NCBI GenBank assembly: GCA_012735335.1
Contig: JAAYHO010000149.1
Span: 1 to 19,323 of the forward strand
From: Gammaproteobacteria bacterium
Lineage (GTDB): Bacteria; Pseudomonadota; Gammaproteobacteria; Pseudomonadales; Pseudomonadaceae
DNA: 19,323 bases
Direction: 5' to 3'
The translations under genes and the position numbers were made by a program. Below are positions 1 through 6,673 of the stretch, piece by piece. The notes below the pieces were generated by a model, which saw nothing but the letters and a program-made list of their open reading frames with translations, did no database searches and was not told the DNA's origin. Positions within the stretch are counted from its first letter, which is position 1; the number at the start of each line of letters is the position of its first letter.

Positions 1-959
1 AGCTCTGCAGCCTCCCACAACCCCCGAATCCCCGCCACCCCCTGGGCTCCGACCGAAAACGCCTCAGCCAGCTCACCCGGGCCGAGGCCGCCCAGCAGAT
101 ACACAGGCATATTCACCTGCTCGATCAGCTCCCTGGCGCGCTCCCAGCCCAGTGGGGAGGCATCAGGATGGCTGGCGGTGGGCAATATCGGCGACAAGGT
201 AACAAAATCCACTCCCAGTTCAGCAGCCATGGCCAGTTCCTCTGCATCATGGCACGAAGCAGCAAGCAACGCAGGTCTGCTCTCTCTCCCCTCGCGGGAG
301 AGGGCCGGGGAGAGGGGGGATAAGGTCCGCAACTGCCCCCCCGTCAAATGCCAGCCCACCCCCGGCCATTCCGGCGGCTCATCCCCTTTCATCATCCACT
401 GAAAGTCAGCCCCGAACCGCTCCAGCACCCGCTCAACCAGCCCACGGTACGCACTGCCCGACAACTGAGTCTGCCGCAGCTGTACCAGACGAATCCCCGC
501 CTCCCGGGCACGTTGCAGTCCGGTAAACAGCGCCTGCTCATCGTTCATATCAGGAGTGATCAGGTAGCGCTCGGGCAGCTGCGCGGCCTGCACAATGGGC
601 GCATTGGCTGCTGGGAACTCGAAACTGTTCAGCTCGGAGGCTGCCACCCAGCGTACCGGCTGACCCTCGGCGCCGTGGGCTTCGCCGTCAAAGTCAGTCA
701 CCAGCCACACATCCAGCCGCACCGATTTGTCCGGGTAATCATGGCGAATATCCAGCAGCGGCCGGGCCTGGGTCACGGTAATGCCCAGCTCCTCACGAAG
801 TTCGCGTACCAACCCGTCAAACCGCCCCTCATCCGCCTCCAGCTTGCCTCCGGGAAACTCCCACAACCCGCCCTGGTGGACATGGTCAGGGCGCTTTGCA
901 ATAAGAATACGACTCTGCGGGTCGCGAATGACCGCAGCAATGACATGGATACGGCGCAT
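1..959 (-). CDS. Nudix hydrolase (MutT-like) fused to a thiamine-phosphate-synthase-like domain, 3' end cut by the window edge
   Basis: Reading leftwards from the ATG at 959, the frame stays open for 319 codons and leaves the window. Residues 1-125 are a Nudix domain of MutT type. The Nudix box is complete: G38, E44, R52, E53, E56, E57 and G59 match GX5EX7REUXEEXGU, and WEFPGGK precedes it. MutT enzymes hydrolyse oxidised nucleotides such as 8-oxo-dGTP in the cytoplasm. From about residue 130 the sequence resembles thiamine phosphate synthase (LVQLRQ, SCHDAEEL, LSPILPTASHP, LLGGLGPGE, GVAGIRGLW). Such MutT/ThiE fusions of about 310-320 residues are common in pseudomonads, so little of the C-terminus should be missing. 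The role of the second domain is uncertain; synthase activity should not be assumed. The gene begins three bases after the yacG stop, so it is probably cotranscribed with coaE and yacG. A repeat-derived segment (SPLSPALSREGRESR) sits within the second domain. Confidence 0.9.
   Translation of the reverse strand, partial: MRRIHVIAAVIRDPQSRILIAKRPDHVHQGGLWEFPGGKLEADEGRFDGLVRELREELGITVTQARPLLDIRHDYPDKSVRLDVWLVTDFDGEAHGAEGQPVRWVAASELNSFEFPAANAPIVQAAQLPERYLITPDMNDEQALFTGLQRAREAGIRLVQLRQTQLSGSAYRGLVERVLERFGADFQWMMKGDEPPEWPGVGWHLTGGQLRTLSPLSPALSREGRESRPALLAASCHDAEELAMAAELGVDFVTLSPILPTASHPDASPLGWERARELIEQVNMPVYLLGGLGPGELAEAFSVGAQGVAGIRGLWEAAE
279..320. repeat. Palindromic, CT/GA-rich dispersed-type repeat inside a coding region
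   Basis: On the plus strand CTCTCCC (284-290) pairs perfectly with GGGAGAG (296-302) across a five-base loop, and the stem can extend by two further pairs counting one wobble. The right arm is followed by a second copy, so GGGAGAGGG occurs at 296-304 and again at 308-316. The strong strand asymmetry and hairpin-plus-direct-repeat layout resemble the short REP-like elements scattered through many proteobacterial genomes. The peptides it encodes (LSPALSREGR on one strand, LPSRERAGERG on the other) are of the kind such repeats produce when translated. It lies in frame within the Nudix/ThiE-like gene and does not break it. Family membership is inferred from its appearance, since a genome count could not be made. 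Confidence 0.6.
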
Positions 960-962
960 GGG

Positions 963-1151
963 TTATTGCCTCGGCACGTCCTCGGAAAACACATCCCGCT
1001 CATCATCGTCGCCGGGAATTACGTGCTCTTCGGCTGCCCAGGCACCCAGGTCGATCAGACGGCAGCGGGGGGAGCAGAATGGGCGTTCGGGGGAGCTTGC
1101 GTCCCAGCTGACCGGCGCCTTGCAGGTCGGACATTCAATAATACGGGTCAT
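963..1151 (-). CDS. yacG: YacG, small zinc protein inhibiting DNA gyrase
   Basis: The product has 62 residues, the usual size for YacG. It binds one zinc ion through four cysteines, visible here as C7, C10, C26 and C30 in the pattern CPTC...FCSPRC. In E. coli YacG binds GyrB and blocks DNA gyrase activity. The RLIDLGAW stretch after the last cysteine is characteristic of the family, and the acidic C-terminus is typical. The ATG at 1151 overlaps the TGA of coaE in an ATGA junction, indicating translational coupling. coaE and yacG are neighbours in many gammaproteobacteria. The pilBCD genes that often precede coaE in Pseudomonas are absent from this side. Confidence 0.95.
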   Translation of the reverse strand: MTRIIECPTCKAPVSWDASSPERPFCSPRCRLIDLGAWAAEEHVIPGDDDERDVFSEDVPRQ

Positions 1152-1771
1152 GCCTGGCCTCCTTGAGCCAAGGAAAGATAGCGTTGATGCAGGGCATCGA
1201 CCTGCGCGTGCAGCGCGGCCAGATCCCGGTCGTTGGCAATCACATCATGGGCATGGCGCAGACGCTCATCGCGATGGGCCTGAGCCTGCAGAATGGCCCG
1301 CACCTGCTCCTCGGGCACATTATCCCGCGCTGTGGTACGGGCGATCTGCAGGGCCTCGGGCACGTCCACCACCAGGACCCGCTGGGTCATCTGATACTGC
1401 CCCGACTCCACCAGCAGCGGCGACACCAGCAGCGCATAGGGCGACTGGGCCGAGGCCAGATCAGCCACAATCTCATCGCGGATCAGCGGATGCAGCAACT
1501 GCTCCAGCCAGCGCCGTTCACCCGGCGAGCGGAACACCTGCTCGCGCAGCGCCGCGCGGTTCAGCGAACCATCTTCCTGCAGCACCGCATCACCAAAGCG
1601 GTCAACAATCCGCTGCAACGCCGGCCTGCCAGGCTCCACCACCACCCGCGACTTGATATCCGCATCCACCACATGAATGCCATGCTCCTGCTCGAAACGC
1701 GCCGCCGCAGCACTCTTGCCACTGCCAATGCCGCCGGTCAGACCGATGATGAGTTTGTTTGAAGAAGTCAT
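1148..1771 (-). CDS. coaE: Dephospho-CoA kinase
   Basis: CoaE phosphorylates the 3'-hydroxyl of dephospho-CoA with ATP, the last step of coenzyme A synthesis, in the cytoplasm. The protein has 207 residues, normal for the family. The P-loop is G13-G-I-G-S-G-K19-S20 within [11 protein letters not shown], and VVDAD (34-38) follows, where the conserved aspartate acts in catalysis. PLLVESG and VDVPE further on fit the substrate lid and nucleotide-binding regions. The ATG at 1771 is chosen because the P-loop then sits at the normal distance from the N-terminus; its ribosome-binding site is weak. coaE is the first gene of a leftward unit with yacG and the Nudix gene and is divergent from rlmJ. Confidence 0.96.
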   Translation of the reverse strand: MTSSNKLIIGLTGGIGSGKSAAAARFEQEHGIHVVDADIKSRVVVEPGRPALQRIVDRFGDAVLQEDGSLNRAALREQVFRSPGERRWLEQLLHPLIRDEIVADLASAQSPYALLVSPLLVESGQYQMTQRVLVVDVPEALQIARTTARDNVPEEQVRAILQAQAHRDERLRHAHDVIANDRDLAALHAQVDALHQRYLSLAQGGQA

Positions 1772-1929
1772 TGCACTACCAACAGCCCTGCACCTGTAAA
1801 AGGTTGTCAGTATACGGAGAATAGGCGCGGAGGGTGTAGCAGGGCCTGGGCTCTCGGCGCTCAGGAGAGCAATAGGCTAGAATGCGGCCACTCATGTGCC
1901 AACCCATGCGCTGTCTCTCAGGAATCCCG
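1772..1929. promoter_or_regulatory. Divergent intergenic region between coaE and rlmJ
   Basis: These 158 bases must hold the start signals of both divergent units. A possible rlmJ -10 element is TAGAAT at 1878-1883, about 47 bases before the start codon, but no convincing -35 lies at the right distance. An exact inverted repeat, GCTCTC (1850-1855) and GAGAGC (1865-1870) around a nine-base loop, sits just upstream and could be an operator or a chance hairpin. On the minus strand TATACT near 1811-1816 is a candidate -10 for coaE, again without a good -35. These promoter calls are weak. Confidence 0.3.
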
Positions 1930-2772
1930 ATGAATTACCGCCACAGTTTCCACGCCGGCAACCATGCCGATGTCCTCAAGCATGCCGTTCTGTTGCGCAT
2001 GCTGACCCTGATGCAGCGCAAGGAGTCGCCGCTGTGCTATCTGGACAGTCATGCCGGTACTGCGCTGTATGATCTGCTGGGTGAGGATGCCAGCCGTACC
2101 GGGGAGTATCTCGATGGGATCGGGCGGCTCTGGAGCCGGGATGATCTGCCGCCCCTGCTGGCCGACTACCGGGATGCGGTGGCGCGGCATAATCCGGATG
2201 GCCAGCTGCGCCTGTACCCCGGCTCGCCGCAGTTGATGGCCGATGGGCTGCGGGAGCAGGACCGGATGATCGTCAGTGAATTGCATCCCGAGGATGCGCT
2301 GACCCTGAAGGAGTATTTTGCTGGTCAGCCCGGCGTTGCCGTGCATCAGCGCGATGGCTACGAGCTGCCCGGGGCCTTTCTGCCGGTGGCGGAAAAACGG
2401 GCCCTGTGGCTGCTGGATCCGCCTTTCGAGAAGGGCGATGACCTGCAGCGCTGCCTGCAGGCGGTGCAGACCGGGATACAGCGCATGCGCCAGACGGTGG
2501 TTGCGCTATGGTATCCGATCAAGGATCAGCGGCTGCTGCGGGACTTCTATCAGCGCATCAGCCAGGCTGGATTGCCCAAGGTGTTGCGGGTGGAGCTGAA
2601 TGTGCGTCCGGTGGATACGCAGTTGGGCCTGAACGGTTCGGGGCTGATGCTGGTCAATCCGCCCTGGCCGTTGTGGGAGGAGCTGGAGCAGACCCTGCCC
2701 TGGCTGGCCGGGGAACTGGCCCAGTCCGGTCCCGGTGGCTGGCGCATGGACTGGCTGGCCGGGGAGCCCTGA
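1930..2772 (+). CDS. rlmJ: 23S rRNA (adenine-2030-N6)-methyltransferase RlmJ
   Basis: RlmJ methylates N6 of A2030 in 23S rRNA using S-adenosylmethionine. The 280-residue product equals the length of the E. coli enzyme. The N-terminus MNYRHSFHAGNHADVLKH is the family signature. LDSHAG (38-43) fits the AdoMet-binding motif, and DPPFE at 163-167 is the (D/N)PP(Y/F) catalytic motif of N6-adenine methyltransferases. The frame stays open 48 bases upstream to an ATG at 1882, but the family begins at MNYRH. The ATG at 1930 also has an AGGA Shine-Dalgarno sequence about seven bases before it. The gene is divergent from coaE and is followed after 108 bases by the yqjD-like gene. Confidence 0.96.
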   Translation: MNYRHSFHAGNHADVLKHAVLLRMLTLMQRKESPLCYLDSHAGTALYDLLGEDASRTGEYLDGIGRLWSRDDLPPLLADYRDAVARHNPDGQLRLYPGSPQLMADGLREQDRMIVSELHPEDALTLKEYFAGQPGVAVHQRDGYELPGAFLPVAEKRALWLLDPPFEKGDDLQRCLQAVQTGIQRMRQTVVALWYPIKDQRLLRDFYQRISQAGLPKVLRVELNVRPVDTQLGLNGSGLMLVNPPWPLWEELEQTLPWLAGELAQSGPGGWRMDWLAGEP

Positions 2773-2880
2773 GATTCGCTTGCCGGGCAAATAACCGGGG
2801 AACATGCGGGTCGGTTCGGTAGTCAAGTATTGTGACGGCGTTCAGCGCCCGATCTATCTGAAGATACAAGGAGCCATGAC

Positions 2881-3189
2881 ATGACTGAGAAGAACGGAAC
2901 CGTGGCGAATCAGAATAACGCCAGAAAGCAGGAGATCGAATCCGGCAAGGAAGCGGTCGCAGCGGCCTACAGCAAATTGATGGAGGCCAAGGATCATTTC
3001 CGCCAGGCGGCCGAAGCCGCTGGCCTGGACTGGAAACATGATGCCGAAGCCCAGCTGGAGAAGGGCAAGAGCAAGGCCGGCGAGCTGTGTGACCATGCCA
3101 ACAGTTATCTGCACGACAAGCCGCTGGCTACGCTGGGTATCGCCTTCGCCGCAGGCTTTCTGGTAGCGCAGCTGACCTCAAGAAAATGA
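2881..3189 (+). CDS. DUF883 family (ElaB/YqjD-type) C-tail-anchored inner-membrane protein
   Basis: The protein has 102 residues. An N-terminal charged, predicted helical region is followed by a short hydrophobic C-terminal anchor (about 82-98, PLATLGIAFAAGFLVAQL) ending in SRK. This is the DUF883 layout of E. coli YqjD, ElaB and YgaM, which are stationary-phase membrane proteins reported to bind ribosomes. DKPLATLGIAFAAGF is the most characteristic stretch. An AAGGAG Shine-Dalgarno sequence (2868-2873) is seven bases from the ATG. An earlier ATG at 2876 stops after two codons. The next gene starts in an ATGA overlap and is YqjE-like, so the three genes reproduce the yqjD-yqjE-yqjK order. The ribosome link is carried over from E. 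coli and is not shown here. Confidence 0.9.
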   Translation: MTEKNGTVANQNNARKQEIESGKEAVAAAYSKLMEAKDHFRQAAEAAGLDWKHDAEAQLEKGKSKAGELCDHANSYLHDKPLATLGIAFAAGFLVAQLTSRK

Positions 3190-3653
3190 CCGGTACTCCA
3201 GACGAAGGCACACCCGAGAGCGGTGATGTGGGCGGGCAGCCTACGGGTCAATCACTGTCGGGTGAGCTGAAATCCTCTCTGGAATGGCTGGAGCATGCGG
3301 CACTGGCCGGTGGTGACCTGGTTCGGCTGGCCGGGCTGGAGCTGAAACTGGCAGCAGGCGACTCCGGTCGCCTGTTGCTGTTGGCGCTGGCTGCGGTGCC
3401 CATCGTATTGCTGGCGTGGATCGGTATCTCGGTGCTGCTGGGGTGGCTGGTACTGCTCTGGCTCGGCTCAGGTACTCTGGCCATCATCACTTTCATTCTG
3501 GTGCAACTGCTGGCAATGGGTATCATGGCGGTATACGCCAGAAAGTTCGCTCGCAGCCTGTCGTTCCCGGCCACCAGCCGCCAGTTGCAGGCATTGAAGG
3601 AGCAGCTCAATGGGGCGCAGGACACTGGAAAATCGGATTCGCATTCTGGATGA
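3186..3653 (+). CDS. YqjE-like membrane protein, phage holin superfamily (DUF1469)
   Basis: The 155-residue product has a hydrophilic, Gly/Ser/Pro-rich N-terminus, an amphipathic stretch (about 27-60), and two adjacent membrane segments (about 62-86 and 92-117). A basic/amphipathic tail beginning ARKFARSL follows. This matches the small two-pass proteins annotated as phage holin family or YqjE. Despite the name they are chromosomal, and no lytic function is implied. The start overlaps the previous stop (ATGA), so it is translationally coupled to the DUF883 gene. The last 44 bases overlap the following gene in another frame. The molecular role is unknown; a membrane scaffold working with its two neighbours is only a guess. 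Confidence 0.85.
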   Translation: MTGTPDEGTPESGDVGGQPTGQSLSGELKSSLEWLEHAALAGGDLVRLAGLELKLAAGDSGRLLLLALAAVPIVLLAWIGISVLLGWLVLLWLGSGTLAIITFILVQLLAMGIMAVYARKFARSLSFPATSRQLQALKEQLNGAQDTGKSDSHSG

Positions 3654-3891
3654 GCAACTGGCGGTGGAGCTGGCGCTGCTCAAGCTGGATGGGCGCGAAC
3701 GCTATCAGGCGTTGCAGCGGGTCTCGCCGCTGTACTGGGCCGGTGCGGGGGTCGCTGCCGGACTGCTGGTGGGCAAGTTGCTGGGCGCCAACGGCCCGCG
3801 GTTGCTGATCAGTCAGGGCGGTCAGCTGTTCCGTCTGGCCAGTCTGATGCTGCCCGTGGCGGCGGCGGGGGTCAGTGCTGCGGACAACTGA
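3610..3891 (+). CDS. Small YqjK-like membrane protein
   Basis: The product has 93 residues. It opens with a charged helical region (RTLENRIRILDEQLAVE), followed by a weakly hydrophobic Gly/Ala-rich segment (about 43-62) and a second near the C-terminus (about 76-92). Position, size and layout resemble YqjK, the third member of the E. coli yqjDEK set. Primary sequence similarity could not be tested, so the name is tentative. The ATG at 3610 is strongly supported by AAGGAG (3597-3602) seven bases upstream, even though the gene then overlaps the end of the YqjE-like gene by 44 bases. It converges on creC with 21 bases between stops, and no clear terminator hairpin is visible there. Confidence 0.75.
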   Translation: MGRRTLENRIRILDEQLAVELALLKLDGRERYQALQRVSPLYWAGAGVAAGLLVGKLLGANGPRLLISQGGQLFRLASLMLPVAAAGVSAADN

Positions 3892-3912
3892 TCCGCTGCG
3901 CACGCCTTATCA

Positions 3913-5352
3913 TCAAGCCGGTTGCTGTTTGGCCAGCAGCAACTGCGCCTCGACTCCACCTTCCACATTGTGCAGGCTGATGCTGCCATGGTGCAGCTGC
4001 GCCACTTCCTGCACGAAACTCAGACCCAGCCCGGTGCTCTTGCGTTGCCCATCCGGACGGGGCAGGGAGTAGAAGCGCTCGAACACCCGCTCCAGGGCGT
4101 AGTCGGGCATGGCCGGGCCGTCATTGCGGATGCACAGTAGCCAGTGCTTGGCTGCATCCTCCACCCGCGCCGTGACCTGCCCGCCGGGCAGGCTGAACTC
4201 GATGGCGTTATCCAGCAGGTTGCTGATCGCCTGTTGCAACAGAAAGTTCTCACCTTCCAGCATCCGTGGCCCGTTCGCCCCGTGCAGGGTCAGCTCCAGC
4301 TGTTTACGGCTGGCCAGCGGACGCTTGGATTCCAGTTCCCGAGCAATCAGTGCGTTCAGATCCAGCGTTTCCACCTGCTCCAGGTGCTGGCGTTTCTCCA
4401 CGCTGGCCAGGGACAGCAGCCGGTCGATCAGGCGCTGCAGGCGTGCCGACTCGCTGTCGATATTGGCCAGAAAACGCTGCCGGTCGGGTTCGGGCATCTG
4501 CGCTTCCTGCAGCAGTTCGGCGGCACCGCGAATGGCTGACAATGGGGATTTCATCTCGTGGGTCAGGGTATGCACGTACGCCTCGACATAGGCTTTTCCG
4601 TCGATTTCCGCCCGCATGGCTTCGGTGGCGCGGGCCAGACGATCCAGCTCCTTCTCGCCCAGCACCGGCAGGCTGGCCCGCTCGCCATTGCCCACCCGCT
4701 CCACGTAGTCGAGCAGGCGGCGGATCGAGCGGGTGATCCAGATCGACAGGGCGGCGCCCAGCAGCAGGGCGCCGAGCAGGATCAGTCCGCCGCGCTGCCA
4801 GAAGTAACCATGCGCCAGGGTGATGAAGGGTTGCAGACTGGCGGTGGGCTGGGCCAGGGTCAGCACCCCGAGCAACTGCTCGCCGGATTGCACCGGCGCG
4901 GCCACATGCATATAGCTGCTGAGTTCATCCTGCGGGTCAAGACGAGTAGTGCGGGCGCCGTATTCGCCGCGCAGGGTCAGGCTCACATCCCGCCAGCGGG
5001 AAAAGTCCTCACCGATCAGCGCCGGATCGCTGTGGAACAGCACCTGCCCCTGACTGTCGGTGAGGTAGATCAGCAGCTCGGTACGGGTCTTGTGGCGCGA
5101 CCAGATATGCGCATCCAGGCTGCGCGACTGATAGCTGCGCACCGCCGCGGCGAACGGCGAGTCCGGCGCGAAACCCTGCTCCCAGTGCAGGGCGGCGACC
5201 TCGGCCATCAGATTGGCACTGTCGATCAGCACCTCCTCGCTGGCCTGGCGCACCGAGGAGGGCAACTGGTTGAGTATGCTGTTGAGAAACAGCAGGGTGG
5301 CCAGTCCGGCCAGCAGGAACCAGGCGATCAGGATGCGGACGCTGAGACTCAT
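3913..5352 (-). CDS. creC: Sensor histidine kinase CreC
   Basis: CreC is an inner-membrane histidine kinase that phosphorylates CreB. The 479-residue length is close to E. coli CreC (474). A membrane segment at about 7-27 is followed by a periplasmic sensor region with CreC signatures (LTDSQGQVLFHSD, FSRWRDVSLTLRGEYGAR, HVAAPV). A second membrane segment (about 187-206) leads to a HAMP linker (about 207-255), the phosphoacceptor H265 in THEMKSPLSAIRG, the N-box N382 in NLLDNAIEF, and the G-box GLGL at 441-444. The tail ERVFERFYSLPR...GQRKSTGLGLSFV matches CreC closely. The ATG at 5352 overlaps the creB stop (ATGA). No creD follows; the next gene converges from the other strand. CreBC in E. 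coli and its relatives in Aeromonas and Pseudomonas respond to carbon metabolism and to cell-wall or beta-lactam stress. Confidence 0.95.
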   Translation of the reverse strand: MSLSVRILIAWFLLAGLATLLFLNSILNQLPSSVRQASEEVLIDSANLMAEVAALHWEQGFAPDSPFAAAVRSYQSRSLDAHIWSRHKTRTELLIYLTDSQGQVLFHSDPALIGEDFSRWRDVSLTLRGEYGARTTRLDPQDELSSYMHVAAPVQSGEQLLGVLTLAQPTASLQPFITLAHGYFWQRGGLILLGALLLGAALSIWITRSIRRLLDYVERVGNGERASLPVLGEKELDRLARATEAMRAEIDGKAYVEAYVHTLTHEMKSPLSAIRGAAELLQEAQMPEPDRQRFLANIDSESARLQRLIDRLLSLASVEKRQHLEQVETLDLNALIARELESKRPLASRKQLELTLHGANGPRMLEGENFLLQQAISNLLDNAIEFSLPGGQVTARVEDAAKHWLLCIRNDGPAMPDYALERVFERFYSLPRPDGQRKSTGLGLSFVQEVAQLHHGSISLHNVEGGVEAQLLLAKQQPA

Positions 5353-6026
5353 CGGGTTTTCAGGCTGTAGCCCAGCCCCCGGTGGGTGACGACCGGGTCC
5401 AGCTCCGGGAGGATCTGCTTCAGCTTCATGCGGATGCCCTTGATATGAGTGTCCACTGCCCGGTCCAGACTGGCACCGGGGTCATCCCAGGCGGCATCCA
5501 TCAGTTGATCGCGGCTGAGCACGTGGCCGGGATGGCGCAGCAGGGCACCGAGGATCAGATACTCGTAGCGGGTCAGATCCAGCCACTGGCCGTGGTAGCG
5601 GATGCGCCGCTGCTGCGGCTCGTGGTGGAACCAGCTATCATCACCGATGGCGTCGGCGGCTGGGCGGGTACGGCGCAGTATGGCCTTGACCCGGGCGGAG
5701 ATCTCCCGGGGGCTGAAGGGTTTGACCACATAATCGTCGGCTCCGAGCTCCAGGCCGACGATGCGGTCGACCTCTTCCTTGCGCGCGGTCAGGAAGATGA
5801 TCGGCACTGAGGAGAAGCGGCGTATCCGCCGGCACAGCTCGAAGCCGTTCTCATCCGGCAGGCCCACATCGAGGATCACCAGATCCACCGGGTTACCCTG
5901 CAGCCAGGCCATGCCGTCGCTGGCCAGCGCGCACCAGTGGGTCGCGAAGCCCTCGGTATGCAGGGCATAGAGCAAGGCATCGGCAATCGCAGCCTCGTCC
6001 TCGATGATGAGTATCCTGTCGTCCAT
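5349..6026 (-). CDS. creB: Response regulator CreB (OmpR/PhoB family)
   Basis: CreB is the DNA-binding partner of CreC. The 225-residue protein has a receiver domain with acidic pocket E9-D10, phosphoacceptor D53 in ILDVGLPD, conserved T80 and K102 (VVKPFSPRE). An OmpR-type winged helix follows (LTRYEYLILGALL, SRDQLMDAAW, DTHIKGIRMKL, HRGLGYSL). The open frame reaches back to 6164, but MDDRILIIEDE at 6026 is the correct start. It has GGGAG seven bases before it, and the 46 upstream residues overlap the sortase gene and are unlike any receiver. The gene lies 56 bases after the sortase stop and overlaps creC by four bases. It therefore appears to be expressed with both. Known CreB targets carry TTCAC-N6-TTCAC; I did not find an exact copy upstream of this operon. 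Confidence 0.95.
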   Translation of the reverse strand: MDDRILIIEDEAAIADALLYALHTEGFATHWCALASDGMAWLQGNPVDLVILDVGLPDENGFELCRRIRRFSSVPIIFLTARKEEVDRIVGLELGADDYVVKPFSPREISARVKAILRRTRPAADAIGDDSWFHHEPQQRRIRYHGQWLDLTRYEYLILGALLRHPGHVLSRDQLMDAAWDDPGASLDRAVDTHIKGIRMKLKQILPELDPVVTHRGLGYSLKTR

Positions 6027-6082
6027 GGGCTCTCCCGGAATCAGCAGCCCCGATTGTGGCGTCAATGACGGTGCGGGCGCAA

Positions 6083-6673
6083 TCATCCGCTGCTGCCCTC
6101 CAGCCAGGCGCTGACCACATAGCGCAGCGGTCCGCCGCTGGCCAGCGAGGCAAAGGGAAAGCACGTGACCAGTCGCAGCTCGGCCTGATCATGTTGCAGG
6201 GTTATCTGTTCGTGGCGGCTGTCGACTACCCGGGTGCTGGCGATCCGGTAGCGGTATTCCCGGCCATCGCCGCCCTGCAGCTGCAGCACATCGCCGGGCT
6301 GCAGCTGTTCGACAAAGGCGAAGTGACTGTCCTGATGACCGGCCAGCAGCAGGGTACCGGGCTGCCCCGGGGCGACACCGTTATCCAGTTGGCCGGGACC
6401 GAAGGCCAGGGCCTGGCCGCTGACCCCGGCCAGTACATGCTGCTGTTTGCCGGACGGGGTAGTCAGCCGGGCCACCGGCCAAGTATCGGCCCAGGCCCAG
6501 GGCTTGACCGGCGCGCCGTTGGTCAACTGCTGCTCCCAGGCTTGGGCGATCAGCCATTGAGCCACCAGTGCCTTGCCCTGCAGCCACAGGGCCTTGCCGG
6601 ACAGGCCCAGGGCAACCAACAGCAGGGCGAAGGCCAGCAGCCTGCGCAGATCATATGGCTTTTGCATGGTCAT
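6083..6673 (-). CDS. Class GN sortase (marine proteobacterial type)
   Basis: Sortases are membrane-anchored cysteine transpeptidases that cut a C-terminal sorting signal and join the protein to an amine acceptor. The product has 196 residues. An N-terminal membrane segment (about 10-28) puts the catalytic domain in the periplasm. The active-site triad is visible: H113 in LLAGHQDSHF, C171 in LRLVTCFPF and R184 in GPLRYVVS. The length and motif spacing fit the Gram-negative sortase family usually found once per genome next to its single target. The ATG at 6673 overlaps the stop of the target gene (ATGA); a second ATG two codons later is possible. Expression is coupled to the target upstream and probably to creBC downstream. 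The chemical acceptor in Gram-negative cells is not established. Confidence 0.93.
   Translation of the reverse strand: MTMQKPYDLRRLLAFALLLVALGLSGKALWLQGKALVAQWLIAQAWEQQLTNGAPVKPWAWADTWPVARLTTPSGKQQHVLAGVSGQALAFGPGQLDNGVAPGQPGTLLLAGHQDSHFAFVEQLQPGDVLQLQGGDGREYRYRIASTRVVDSRHEQITLQHDQAELRLVTCFPFASLASGGPLRYVVSAWLEGSSG

Noticed and set aside
1..959. Possible frameshift or pseudogene in the Nudix/ThiE gene because of the internal repeat
   Set aside because: The frame is open throughout and conserved motifs occur on both sides of the repeat in the same frame.
348..1762. Plus-strand open frames opposite the Nudix gene, yacG and coaE
   Set aside because: They overlap genes with clear motifs on the minus strand and their products have no recognisable family features.
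3186..3653. The phage holin family label as a sign of prophage
   Set aside because: The gene sits in a conserved yqjDEK-like chromosomal set with no phage genes, integrase or attachment sites nearby.
4558..5370. A 270-codon plus-strand open frame opposite creC
   Set aside because: Antisense shadow; creC has full-length family similarity on the other strand.
6027..6164. N-terminal extension of creB
   Set aside because: The extra 46 residues overlap the sortase gene, do not resemble a receiver domain, and the ATG at 6026 has a good ribosome-binding site and the correct family start.
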